Of a stretch of DNA of 64,000 nt, positions 46,656 through 56,920 are shown one piece after another. Every line of letters begins with the position of its first letter. Position 1 is the first letter of the stretch. The DNA is from Clostridia bacterium (GTDB lineage: Bacteria; Bacillota; DAOUPZ01). The position numbers and the translations under genes are program-made. The notes beneath the pieces are model-generated. The model searched no databases and had not been told where the DNA came from. It saw only the letters and a program-made list of their open reading frames with translations. The stretch spans positions 1-64,000 of the forward strand of contig DAOUPZ010000012.1 of assembly GCA_030625885.1 (NCBI GenBank), given 5' to 3'.

Positions 46656-46700
46656 TATATCGAATATAGCTATATTATATCTATATTCGATATATGTCAA
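46656..46700 (-). promoter_or_regulatory. PadR promoter and operator
   Basis: Perfect inverted repeat TATATCGAATATAG (46656-46669) with 46681-46694. On the minus strand TTGACA (46695-46700), a 17-base spacer and TAATAT (46672-46677) form the promoter; one repeat arm fills the spacer and the other lies just downstream of the -10. Confidence 0.85.
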
Positions 46701-46789
46701 TAGTCGATATAAAATAGGGCATAAAAAACTGCCATATTCCTATGACAGCAAACTTCATTAGATTTTTTTAGGTAATTGGCATTTAATAA

Positions 46790-46832
46790 AAAGAAAAACC
46801 ACTTACAAGCTAATCCCAGCTCATAAGTGGTT
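46790..46832 (-). terminator. htpG terminator
   Basis: Stem AACCACTTA (46797-46805) with TAAGTGGTT (46824-46832), then TTTTTCTTTTT on the minus strand. Confidence 0.82.
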
Positions 46833-46837
46833 CTTAT

Positions 46838-48718
46838 CTATTTCATTATTTTACAGATACTGTCTGTAAACTCTACCGGATCTGTAATTGGTAATCCTTC
46901 GATCAACAACGCTTGGTTATATAATAGATTGGTATATAAATCAAGCTTATCTTTATCACTTTCGAAAGATTCTTTCAATGATTTGAATACATCATGATTG
47001 ATGTTTATTTCTAAAACTTTATCTGCTTTGATATTTTGGTTGTTAGGCATAGAATTCAATACTTTTTCCATTTCTATTGTCAGTTCACCATCATTCGCTA
47101 AACATACGGGATGATTCTTTAATCTCTTTGATGCTCTAACATTATCAACTTTATCTGATAAAATATTTTTCATATGTTCAAAAAGTTCTTTATGATCCTT
47201 ATTATCTGAATCAGATGTATCCTCATTTTCTTCCATTTCTATCCCTAAATCACCGCTTGAAACAGATTTAAATTCCTTTTCTTGATAAGCCATTAACATT
47301 CTTATCGCAAACTCATCGACGTCATCGGTAAAGTATAAAATTTCATAGCCTTTATCTGATACCAATTCTGTTTGTGGCAGTTTCTCAATGCTTTCATTCG
47401 ATTTTCCTGCTGCATAGTAAATATATTTTTGCTCTTCCGGCATTCTCGAAACATATTCGTCTAAAGTAACCATTTTTTTCTCTTTCGATGAGTAAAACAT
47501 TAATAAATCTTGCAAGAAATCTTTATTGCTTCCGAAATCACTATAAACACCATATTTCAATTGTCTTCCGAAAGACTCATAGAAATTTTCATACATTTCT
47601 CTTTCATTTTTTAATAGGTTCTCCAACGCCTTCTTAATTTTAGCTTTGATATTTTTGGCAATTATTTTCAACTGCCGATCATGTTGCAACATTTCTCGCG
47701 ATATGTTAAGGGACAAATCCTCTGAATCCACTACGCCTTTTACAAAACTAAAATAATCAGGCAACAAATCAGCACAATTATTCATAATCAAGACACCATT
47801 CGCATATAACTCTAATCCTTTTTCATATTCCGGTGTATAAAAATCATATGGCATTTTTTCCGGGATATATAGAATAGCATTGTAACTCACAGCACCATCA
47901 ACAATGATATGAATATGTTTTACTGGTTTATCAAAACCGTAATGCTTTTCAGCATAGAAATTATCATAATCTTCCTTAGTCAATTCGTTTTTATTTTTTT
48001 TCCAGATAGGAACCATACTATTTACAACCTGCTCCTCTGTATAGTCCTCGTATTCTTCTTCACTGCCTTCTTTAAGTTTGCTTTCCGTTATATCCATTTT
48101 AATTGGATATCTGATGAAATCAGAGTATTTCTTGATAATGGATTTTAGTCTGTGTTCCTCAAGGTACTCATCAAATTTTTCATCTTCTGTATTCTCTTTT
48201 ATTTTAAGTATAATATCTGTACCCACAGCATCTTTTTCACAAGGTTCAATGGTATAACCTTCTGTACCATTAGATTCCCATTTGTAAGCTTCATCGCTGC
48301 CAAAAGCTTTACTGATCACAGTAACCGTATCAGATACCATAAATGCAGAATAGAAACCCACTCCAAACTGCCCAATGATGTCATGTCCATCCTTTAATTC
48401 ATTTTCTTTTTTGAATGATAAAGAGCCGCTTTTAGCGATAACCCCCAGGTTATCATCCAGATCTTCTTTTGTCATGCCGATACCGGCATCAGAGATTTTC
48501 AATATTCTGTTTTTCTTGTCAGAGACTATTTTAATATAGTAGTTATCTTGATCAAAGCTCAATGAATCATCTGTTAATGCCTTGTAATAAATTTTATCAA
48601 TTGCATCACTGGCATTAGAAATGAGTTCTCTTAAAAAAATCTCCCTATGGGTATATATTGAGTTGATCATCATATCCAGTAATCTCTTCGACTCTGCTTT
48701 AAACTGTTTTTCTGCCAA
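46838..48718 (-). CDS. htpG: Hsp90 chaperone HtpG
   Basis: A 626-residue Hsp90. [16 protein letters not shown] opens the protein as in most Htp[23 protein letters not shown] and [13 protein letters not shown] form the GHKL ATP site. It is an ATP-dependent cytosolic chaperone. The start is TTG at 48718 with GGGAGAG upstream, giving the family N-terminus; the longer frame from 48757 would run into the CIRCE region. CIRCE upstream predicts HrcA repression. Confidence 0.95.
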   Translation of the reverse strand: MAEKQFKAESKRLLDMMINSIYTHREIFLRELISNASDAIDKIYYKALTDDSLSFDQDNYYIKIVSDKKNRILKISDAGIGMTKEDLDDNLGVIAKSGSLSFKKENELKDGHDIIGQFGVGFYSAFMVSDTVTVISKAFGSDEAYKWESNGTEGYTIEPCEKDAVGTDIILKIKENTEDEKFDEYLEEHRLKSIIKKYSDFIRYPIKMDITESKLKEGSEEEYEDYTEEQVVNSMVPIWKKNKNELTKEDYDNFYAEKHYGFDKPVKHIHIIVDGAVSYNAILYIPEKMPYDFYTPEYEKGLELYANGVLIMNNCADLLPDYFSFVKGVVDSEDLSLNISREMLQHDRQLKIIAKNIKAKIKKALENLLKNEREMYENFYESFGRQLKYGVYSDFGSNKDFLQDLLMFYSSKEKKMVTLDEYVSRMPEEQKYIYYAAGKSNESIEKLPQTELVSDKGYEILYFTDDVDEFAIRMLMAYQEKEFKSVSSGDLGIEMEENEDTSDSDNKDHKELFEHMKNILSDKVDNVRASKRLKNHPVCLANDGELTIEMEKVLNSMPNNQNIKADKVLEININHDVFKSLKESFESDKDKLDLYTNLLYNQALLIEGLPITDPVEFTDSICKIMK

Positions 48719-48750
48719 ATAAATCTCTCCCTTGAAGTATTTTAGTTTTG

Positions 48751-48777
48751 TTAGCACTCTCTCTATATGAGTGCTAA
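48751..48777 (-). promoter_or_regulatory. CIRCE operator of htpG
   Basis: Perfect TTAGCACTC-N9-GAGTGCTAA, the HrcA binding site, 33 bases before the htpG start. A TTGACA (48810-48815) lies upstream. Confidence 0.95.
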
Positions 48778-48867
48778 TTTTATTTTAAGGTACACCTTTT
48801 TTTATAATTTGTCAATACCTTTCGACCAGTTTGAAGAATAAAGCTCAGGTTAGGTTCTCTTGCTTCT

Positions 48868-50373
<1,506 letters not shown>

Positions 50374-50443
50374 TCATGCTAATTTATGATTAGTTATATT
50401 CTGCAAAATTATAGCAATTTCCTTGAGGTTTTATCTTCAGAAA

Positions 50444-50478
50444 CAAAAAAAATTGGGCCCAATTGGGTTCAATTTTTC
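50444..50478 (-). promoter_or_regulatory. Putative attenuator in the glpK leader
   Basis: On the minus strand AAAAATTG-AA-CCC-AATT-GGG-CC-CAATTTTT forms a hairpin followed by more T, about 95 bases before glpK. In B. subtilis, glp leaders end in terminators relieved by GlpP; the same could apply here. Confidence 0.5.
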
Positions 50479-50627
50479 TGTCTTCTTTTTGCCACCTTTT
50501 TAAACTTCCGGCAATTATGGATAAGGGAGAGATAAAATCTGCTATAATAACAGCAAACATCTTCTTATAAAGCGCAAGAATGGTTCTTAATTCGCTTTCT
50601 AAACGAGATTCTCAACCATTCCAATGG

Positions 50628-51233
50628 TTATTTTCTCCTCCTGATTAATTTAATAATTTCTTCTGCTTTTTCATTAATGTCTCTTCCCATTAATTGAAGT
50701 TCATAAACTTTACTATCCCTTTCATCAGTGAAGTAACTTACATTAAAATCAACATTATTATCTTTTAGAATATGTACAATGTTATATGATATTTCTGCAA
50801 ACTGATTATTATCTTTGATGGAGTTATCATAATAATACACGTATATTCTATCGACAATTTTTGGGTAATCTATTTCCTCACCGGTATTTAGATCGTTCTT
50901 GTAAGATGATACATTTAGATGCTCTATATAACGTTTTACATCTTCATTTTCAAAATACGAATTGATTACCCTGTTCATTTCTTCTCTGTTTTTGGTTAAT
51001 AAATATTCTTCGGATATAACATTCTGTTTATGAATGCTAAATTTGGTTCCGTCATTATTACAATAAACGGTAGCAAAAAAATGATTGCCATATATAAAAT
51101 CATATTTAACCCAATGCAGATCAAACGATTTGTCTGGATACTTTTCAACTAGATAGTCCTTAAATTCATTATAAATTGTAAGTTTATAACCATTAAAAAT
51201 GACTGTAATAAGTATTATTATAGCCATCGCCAA
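50628..51233 (-). CDS. YfjL-like membrane-anchored protein
   Basis: The visible frame gives 201 residues with one N-terminal transmembrane segment and a domain resembling YfjL-like proteins (FKDYLVEKYPDKSFDLHWVKYD). Function unknown. The TTG at 51233 has no ribosome site. An ATG at 51273 with AGAAGGAA upstream would extend the protein, but it is out of frame by one base because of a seven-G run (51262-51268); six G would join them. This could be a phase-variable tract, a frameshifted gene or a sequencing error. Confidence 0.65.
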   Translation of the reverse strand: MAMAIIILITVIFNGYKLTIYNEFKDYLVEKYPDKSFDLHWVKYDFIYGNHFFATVYCNNDGTKFSIHKQNVISEEYLLTKNREEMNRVINSYFENEDVKRYIEHLNVSSYKNDLNTGEEIDYPKIVDRIYVYYYDNSIKDNNQFAEISYNIVHILKDNNVDFNVSYFTDERDSKVYELQLMGRDINEKAEEIIKLIRRRK

Positions 51234-51298
51234 CCAGCCAATTTTCTTTAAAATTATAAGACCCCCCCTTCATTTCCTTCTATGATAAATATGCCAAT

Positions 51299-51342
51299 GT
51301 CAAGAAGACGAAGTGTGTCAACAACCCCGTCCCCTTGACACT
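51299..51342. repeat. REP-like element
   Basis: TGTCAAG and CTTGACA bracket AACCCCGTCCCC; the GGGGACGGGGTT core matches 28936-28976. The 14 bases CAAGAAGACGAAGT (51301-51314) also occur at 42445-42458. Confidence 0.6.
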
Positions 51343-51453
51343 ATTGGACACTATCGTGCAAGTAGCGCTGTTTAAACTGTTGTTGTTTTCAGCTTCCATT
51401 AGTTTTGACAAAAGCTTTATAGTATCTTAGTTTTTCTATTTATTGGTGATTAA

Positions 51454-53613
51454 CTATTTACTCAACTTTTGTTTTTCATTTTCCATAAAACCATTTATTC
51501 TTGCAAGAATATAGTTTGGAACAATGTCATATTTGAAAAAATTTAAGCAGTACGTATAATCATTTTCTATGTGGTAAATATCATCAACAAATTTAAGAAT
51601 AACATCATCTTTTACTATATTTCTAATATCCTCGATTTCCAAATACCCCCTGAAGATCTGAAGTTTTAGATAGCTGTTTTCTTCATTCTCATATTGGGTA
51701 ATAAACGAATTTTTTGTATATTGATTCTCTAGGTTTTCTTCATAACTAAAATCATCAATAAATCTTTGTATGAATTTATTTCCTAACTCCAACTCTTCTT
51801 TGGTGAGGCGTATACACTCTTTATCACTGATTTTTTTATCAGCGTATTTTTTGCAATGTATTAATGAAGATAGGATATCATAAGCAAGTAGTCCCTCTTC
51901 TTGATTTTGATTTGTATGCTCAATAAATTTCCTTAAAAACACAACCCTATGGACAATATTTAGTTGATTGTTCTTAATGTTTTCTAGCAACATTAATGTC
52001 ATTGATTTTATATCACTATTTCCTTCTATAGGTTTTTCTTGAAGAATACCATTGGTGTTTTTTACATAATGAGCTTTTACAAAGCCACCTGTAGGCTTTT
52101 GATTTATAATAAAATCTATAACAGATTCAAAATCATGAGTTAGCATCAATACTGTTTTTTTATAAAAACTATTATTATTTGGCATATTTTTAAAAAGTCT
52201 ATTAATTATGGAATACTTTTTATTGCTATCGAAAGAGGAGATAGGATCATCTAAAATCACAATATCTACATTTTGCTGAATAGAATAATACATAAACAGC
52301 ACAAGTGAAAATGCATTTTTCTCACCCCAACTTAAGTGTTTCTTGATATTGCCCACATCAAAAGTATCCGTACCGTTACTTTTATATTTCAATGTTGTCT
52401 TGGCATTATTTTCATCTGAAACTAATATATCAACTTCATAACTAATACCTGCAGATTCAAGAAATGCGTTAATATCTCTTTTTGATTGTTCAATTGCTGC
52501 TGTTATATAACCATTCAACTTGCCTACTTCTCTTTTTAATTCTTCTACTTCATTATATATCTTTTCAATCTTTTGGTTAATCAATGTTAGTATACTAATT
52601 GACCTAGTGCTATTAAAGATATCTAACATAGATTCATCAATACTTAATTTTTTAACTTTTTTATCTAATTCCGATATTTCTTCGTTTTTAATTCTATATG
52701 AATCGAATTCTATAACAGCACTTATCTTTTCTCTTATAAAATTAAGCTCTTGAATAAATTTGCCCAATTCAAGTGACAAAGTATTTTCATCAGTTTCCTT
52801 TTTAATACAATCTAGAAGTTTGTAATATTTTTCATCATTGATGTACTCCTTTAAATCTATAAAATAATTGAGCATATCTATTAAATCTTTTGTACTCTTT
52901 TTATCATACGTACTTTTAAAAACTGTTTTTTCTTCAGTGTAACCTGCATCTAATTTTTCAGTACAAAAGGGACAAACATTATTGTTATCATAGCTATATC
53001 CCTTTGATTTCCAATCAATCCACTCTACGCTATATTCCTCTTGCATAAAGTTTTTATATTTGTGAAGCTTGGGAGGTATATTAAATAAGTTATCTCTTTT
53101 AAGTAAACTTTTTACAAATGGATTTTTCTTAACAGATTTATCTTGGTTTAATAATATTTTTTTTGAAACTTCAGAACTACTTTTCTGAATATTTACAATA
53201 TCAGGATGACTTCCAATATCAACTTTCAATTCTCTAAGTCTTTCGTTTAATTGTTGCCTTCTTATATCATAATTTGGTGTTTTAATAAAAATATCAAAAG
53301 AGTTAGTTATAACTTCAGCCTCTTTAAAAACAACATTGTTTATAAAGGTTTCATCAAAAACAAGAACTTTATTGAGGCTTTTATTTATAAAAACCTCTGG
53401 TTCACCTGACTGTGTAAAAGGTACTAAATCATCAAGCTTATTCCCCTCTAGATATAACTTTATCGCTTTTGAAATAGTAGATTTGCCCGTACCATTCATA
53501 GCATACTTTATATTCAACATGTTCTCATGAATGGTCATATTACCTTCTTCAATATTGTTACAATTTTTAATACAGATACCAATTTCTTTTAGATTAGTTT
53601 CTGGTATTACCAT
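51454..53613 (-). CDS. RloC/PrrC-like SMC-type ATPase (defence candidate)
   Basis: A 719-residue protein of the AAA_13 group. Walker A is MNGTGKST (39-46), a zinc-hook-like CPFC sits at 214-217, coiled coils follow (about 285-385), the signature is LSWGEKNAF (427-435), Walker B is VILDDP (452-457) and the switch is LTHD (491-494). RloC and PrrC, which cleave tRNA anticodon loops after phage attack, share this head; RloC also has the hook. R561, E565 and H586 could form the Arg-Glu-His nuclease triad, though Glu-His spacing is shorter than in PrrC. ATG at 53613 follows GGGAG. It is a stand-alone gene, as rloC usually is. Confidence 0.75.
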   Translation of the reverse strand: MVIPETNLKEIGICIKNCNNIEEGNMTIHENMLNIKYAMNGTGKSTISKAIKLYLEGNKLDDLVPFTQSGEPEVFINKSLNKVLVFDETFINNVVFKEAEVITNSFDIFIKTPNYDIRRQQLNERLRELKVDIGSHPDIVNIQKSSSEVSKKILLNQDKSVKKNPFVKSLLKRDNLFNIPPKLHKYKNFMQEEYSVEWIDWKSKGYSYDNNNVCPFCTEKLDAGYTEEKTVFKSTYDKKSTKDLIDMLNYFIDLKEYINDEKYYKLLDCIKKETDENTLSLELGKFIQELNFIREKISAVIEFDSYRIKNEEISELDKKVKKLSIDESMLDIFNSTRSISILTLINQKIEKIYNEVEELKREVGKLNGYITAAIEQSKRDINAFLESAGISYEVDILVSDENNAKTTLKYKSNGTDTFDVGNIKKHLSWGEKNAFSLVLFMYYSIQQNVDIVILDDPISSFDSNKKYSIINRLFKNMPNNNSFYKKTVLMLTHDFESVIDFIINQKPTGGFVKAHYVKNTNGILQEKPIEGNSDIKSMTLMLLENIKNNQLNIVHRVVFLRKFIEHTNQNQEEGLLAYDILSSLIHCKKYADKKISDKECIRLTKEELELGNKFIQRFIDDFSYEENLENQYTKNSFITQYENEENSYLKLQIFRGYLEIEDIRNIVKDDVILKFVDDIYHIENDYTYCLNFFKYDIVPNYILARINGFMENEKQKLSK

Positions 53614-53857
53614 AATTATTTTCTCCCTTCGTTTATTAAAAAATAAACACTAAATATTAACAATACTTGTGGTACTGTTCGCCATAAAAACGCATTACCT
53701 ATATAATTAAAATCACTTAACAAAGTAGCTCAAACCTCGTTGAACTCCCTCCTAATATATACCTTATTTTGTTCTATTTTGTAAATTAGACAAAAATTAT
53801 AAAATCCCTTGTATTATTTTAACAATTTTCATCACAAACAAATTATTCCATAAAAAA

Positions 53858-53890
53858 ATAAGGTTGAAAGAGAATCTCTTTCAACCTTAT
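53858..53890 (-). terminator. Terminator downstream of antitoxin region
   Basis: Sixteen-base stem (53858-53873 with 53875-53890) followed on the minus strand by TTTTTTT. Confidence 0.8.
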
Positions 53891-54137
53891 GCTATCCTTA
53901 TCTTTAATTTATTTAAAATAATTCACTCCTGCCGCAAAAATCTGCTGATCTTTTTTACCGGGTACATTAACTGCCACATCTAAACCAATTCTTTCCGAAT
54001 ACCCCAACTGGTGATTCCCTCAATTGCTTCAATGGAGCCATTTTACCTTCAAAATCAACAGAAAAAGCGCAGAAACAATTCTTTTGCTTTTTTAAACATT
54101 AGAAAAAGGATGCATCAACAAAAGCAATAGTAATAAA
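53891..54137 (-). other. Decayed coding fragment, unidentified
   Basis: A minus-strand open frame ending at 53909 reads RIGLDVAVNVPGKKDQQIF and on to a stop, with an in-frame look but no start; further upstream another frame reads EGITSW. This suggests the frameshifted 3' end of a lost gene. I cannot name it. Confidence 0.3.
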
Positions 54138-54287
54138 TCATCTGATAATCCTTTCAATATTCATCTTTGCATAAACAATTCTGTGTATTTCCACCTCATA
54201 TTCAGTTACTACATAGAACACCAGATAGTTTTTTACTGATAAAATTCTATATTCAGCTTTAAGGGGTTCTATGGGTTGATTCAGCAA
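54138..54287 (-). pseudogene. Truncated RelE/ParE toxin
   Basis: Overlapping the antitoxin 3' end in another frame, a 49-codon frame reads LLNQPIEPLKAEYRIL, then NYLVFYVV and IHRIVYAK. This matches the C-terminal half of RelE/ParE toxins. The N-terminal half, including the usual start, is absent, consistent with an internal deletion that joined the antitoxin end to mid-toxin sequence. Confidence 0.72.
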
Positions 54288-54543
54288 GCTTTGCCCTTAA
54301 ATTGGCAAACACTTCTTCATGTGAAAAACGTTTGTCAGTGGACTTTGCTTCCAACTCTGCTTCCTTCAGTTTAAAATAGATTTCACTTTCAAATAGTTTA
54401 CGTTCATAGGCTTCAATGCTCATTACAACCATATCACCATAACCATTCTTGGTCAAAAACACTGGTTCTGCTGTTTCATGTACAACCCTTGAAATATCAG
54501 CAAAATTGTTTCGCAAATCTGAAACTGGTCTAATATGTGGCAT
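54259..54543 (-). CDS. Phd/YefM-family antitoxin
   Basis: A 94-residue protein with IRPVSDLRNNFADISR and PVFLTKNGYGDMVVMSIEAY, the N-terminal DNA-binding fold of Phd/YefM antitoxins, then a charged toxin-binding tail. Start ATG at 54543 follows AAAGGGGTG. A perfect inverted repeat upstream is its likely operator. The toxin behind it is truncated, so this is now an orphan antitoxin that may still protect against related toxins. Confidence 0.9.
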   Translation of the reverse strand: MPHIRPVSDLRNNFADISRVVHETAEPVFLTKNGYGDMVVMSIEAYERKLFESEIYFKLKEAELEAKSTDKRFSHEEVFANLRAKLAESTHRTP

Positions 54544-54562
54544 ATAATCACCCCTTTATTAG

Positions 54563-54593
54563 TTTAGCATAATTTTATCATAATTATGCTAAA
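54563..54593 (-). promoter_or_regulatory. Antitoxin operator
   Basis: Twelve-base perfect inverted repeat TTTAGCATAATT with a seven-base spacer, 20 bases upstream of the antitoxin start. Confidence 0.75.
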
Positions 54594-54732
54594 ACTTCAA
54601 ATTATATATGCTCAATACTATCTCAAATCTTATTTATTATTTGTTTATCAATAACTTCTTTCCTAAATAAATAAAAGATAACTGTATGAAACACAATAAA
54701 GTTTTTACATTTAGAATGGCTCTGGCAACACG

Positions 54733-54822
54733 GGGACACACCACTCGTACCTCGCGGAATGTCCCCATCTTTCCTTCGCTTTTCCTGCAAACCTGTAATG
54801 TAAGTTTTTTATTGCGTTACAT
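54733..54822. repeat. 90-bp dispersed repeat, copy B
   Basis: Matches 36509-36598 at 88 of 90 positions. It occupies the spacer between the Etf operon and the antitoxin gene. Confidence 0.9.
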
Positions 54823-54888
54823 ATAGTTAAACAAAACCAATTATCTTTTATTTAAACGCTACCTACTGCACATCTATCATAACGTTTT

Positions 54889-56085
54889 TTATCCTCTATT
54901 TTTTCTCTCTTTACACGCTTTAATCATTGCCGGTAAAACCTCTGTTACATCTCCAACAATACCATAGTTAGCAATTTTGAAGATAGGCGCCTCTTTATCT
55001 TTATTCACCGCGATAATAATATCTGTGGTTGACATACCCGCAAGATGTTGAATGGCGCCAGAAATTCCAAATGCAAAATAAACTTTAGGCGCAACCGTCT
55101 TTCCTGTCTGCCCAACTTGGTGGCTGTAATCAATCCAACCAGCATCAACTAAAGGACGCGAAGCCGCTACAGCTGCGCCCAAAGCATCCGCCAGTTCATT
55201 GATAAGCTCTAAGTTCTTAGCTTCTCCGATCCCTCTACCTGCCGCAACAATAACATCTGCATCAGCTAGATTAATTCCGCTATCTAAGTTGCTTACAACT
55301 TCTAAAACTTTTGTATTGAGATTCGTAGGAATATTAACCTGCGGTCTAATGACTTCTCCCCTTCGTGAAAAATCCGGTTCAATAGCTTTCATAACCTTAG
55401 GTCTTACCGTAGCCATTTGTGGTCTATGATTAGGACAAATAATTGAAGCCATGATATTACCGCCAAAAGCCGGTCTAGTTTGAATCAGTATTTTCTCTTC
55501 CGGATCTATTTCAAGCACTGTACAATCTGCTGTAAGTCCCGTATCCAGTCGTGATGCTATTCTTGGAGCCAGTGATCTTCCATATGCCGTAGCACCCAAC
55601 AGTACAATATCAGGTTTATATTCAGTTATAAGCTGTGTCATGATGTCGCAATAGCTTTCATCATTAAAATTTGCAAGCGCAGGGTCTTCTATCATATATA
55701 TTTCATCTGCACCATGAGCAATCAGCGTTTTTGCGTTATCCGCTACATTCTCGCCTATTATAACAGCAGAAACTTTAGTTTCAAGATCAGCAGCCAGCTT
55801 GCTTGCTATGCCTAAAAGCTCCAGTGCCACATCCGCTGCCCTATTATTTTTTTGTTCAGCAAAAACCCAAATTCCTTCATATTCTGATAGATCAACAGGC
55901 TTTACTTCATCTCGTGTAAAGTCAATGGCCTCAAATTTACAACTGCTGACACAAGCGCCGCAAAGTGAACAGTTGTCTAAAATTTTGGCTGTTTTGCCTT
56001 CCATAACGATTGCCCCAAAAGGACAGGTACTCACACATTTTTTACAACCGATGCATTTGTCAACTAATATTTTTATATCACCCAT
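54889..56085 (-). CDS. etfA: EtfA with N-terminal ferredoxin domain
   Basis: A 398-residue electron-transfer flavoprotein alpha subunit. Residues 1-60 hold two [4Fe-4S]-type motifs (CIGCKKCVSTCP and CSLCGACVSSC). The Etf part follows, with the C-terminal FAD signature QVGQTGKTVAPKVYFAFGIS. LctC of the acetogen LDH/Etf complex has a similar ferredoxin extension. Last gene of the three-gene operon, 16 bases after etfB. Confidence 0.93.
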   Translation of the reverse strand: MGDIKILVDKCIGCKKCVSTCPFGAIVMEGKTAKILDNCSLCGACVSSCKFEAIDFTRDEVKPVDLSEYEGIWVFAEQKNNRAADVALELLGIASKLAADLETKVSAVIIGENVADNAKTLIAHGADEIYMIEDPALANFNDESYCDIMTQLITEYKPDIVLLGATAYGRSLAPRIASRLDTGLTADCTVLEIDPEEKILIQTRPAFGGNIMASIICPNHRPQMATVRPKVMKAIEPDFSRRGEVIRPQVNIPTNLNTKVLEVVSNLDSGINLADADVIVAAGRGIGEAKNLELINELADALGAAVAASRPLVDAGWIDYSHQVGQTGKTVAPKVYFAFGISGAIQHLAGMSTTDIIIAVNKDKEAPIFKIANYGIVGDVTEVLPAMIKACKERKNRG

Positions 56086-56101
56086 GTTCTCCCTCCATTG
56101 T

Positions 56102-56896
56102 TCATTCGCACCCTAGAAAATTTTCTGCTGCAAGTTTCTCCATAAGATCTTTAGCTTGCTGATCAGGCGTACCTTCTAGAATTTGGATTTCCTTATTATA
56201 TTGAGGTATAAATGTTCTTACAACTTGGGTTGGTGAACCACTCAAACCGATCAATTGACTATCGGCAGCCACATCCGCGGTAGTCCATATTAGCACCTCT
56301 TTTTCCAATGCATTTTTGAAATGCTTGATAGAAGGAATACGTGGCCTATTAATACCTTTTTCAACTGTAATAACGGCCGGCAACGATAATTCAATGATTT
56401 CATATCCGTCATCAACCAGTTTCTTTACCCTGATATAGTCGGACCCTATTTCTTCAATATGGCTTACATAGGTACAATGAGAAATACCTAATTTTTCAGC
56501 CAGACTGGGTCCGACCTGTGCCGTATCTCCATCCGTTGCCTGTTTACCGCATATGATCAGATCAAAATCATTTATTTTCTTTACACCTAACGATAAAGCG
56601 TATGCTGTAGCCAAAGAATCAGCCCCAGCAAATTTTCTATCACTCAGAAGCACCGCATCATCTACGCCTAAAGCCAATATCTCCTTTAGCATTTGTACTG
56701 CATCCGGTATGCCCATACTCAGTGCAGTAACCTTTCCTCCATAGACATCTTTTATTTTTAACCCTTCCTCTATGGCAAAAGCATCAAAAGGATTAACAAC
56801 AGACTCAACGCCTTCTCTAATAATTGTATTTGTTTCGGGATTCATTTTAACCTCAGTCGTATCTGGCACTTGCTTTACACATACAATGATATTCAT
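56102..56896 (-). CDS. etfB: EtfB, bifurcating type
   Basis: A 264-residue Etf beta subunit: VKQVPDTTEV, NPFDAFAIEE and GKQATDGDTAQVGP, the last typical of electron-bifurcating EtfB proteins. It would bind FAD and NAD(H). It is cotranscribed with the FAD oxidase (24-base gap) and etfA. Confidence 0.93.
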   Translation of the reverse strand: MNIIVCVKQVPDTTEVKMNPETNTIIREGVESVVNPFDAFAIEEGLKIKDVYGGKVTALSMGIPDAVQMLKEILALGVDDAVLLSDRKFAGADSLATAYALSLGVKKINDFDLIICGKQATDGDTAQVGPSLAEKLGISHCTYVSHIEEIGSDYIRVKKLVDDGYEIIELSLPAVITVEKGINRPRIPSIKHFKNALEKEVLIWTTADVAADSQLIGLSGSPTQVVRTFIPQYNKEIQILEGTPDQQAKDLMEKLAAENFLGCE

Positions 56897-56920
56897 GACT
56901 TCACCTACTTTTATTATTTA

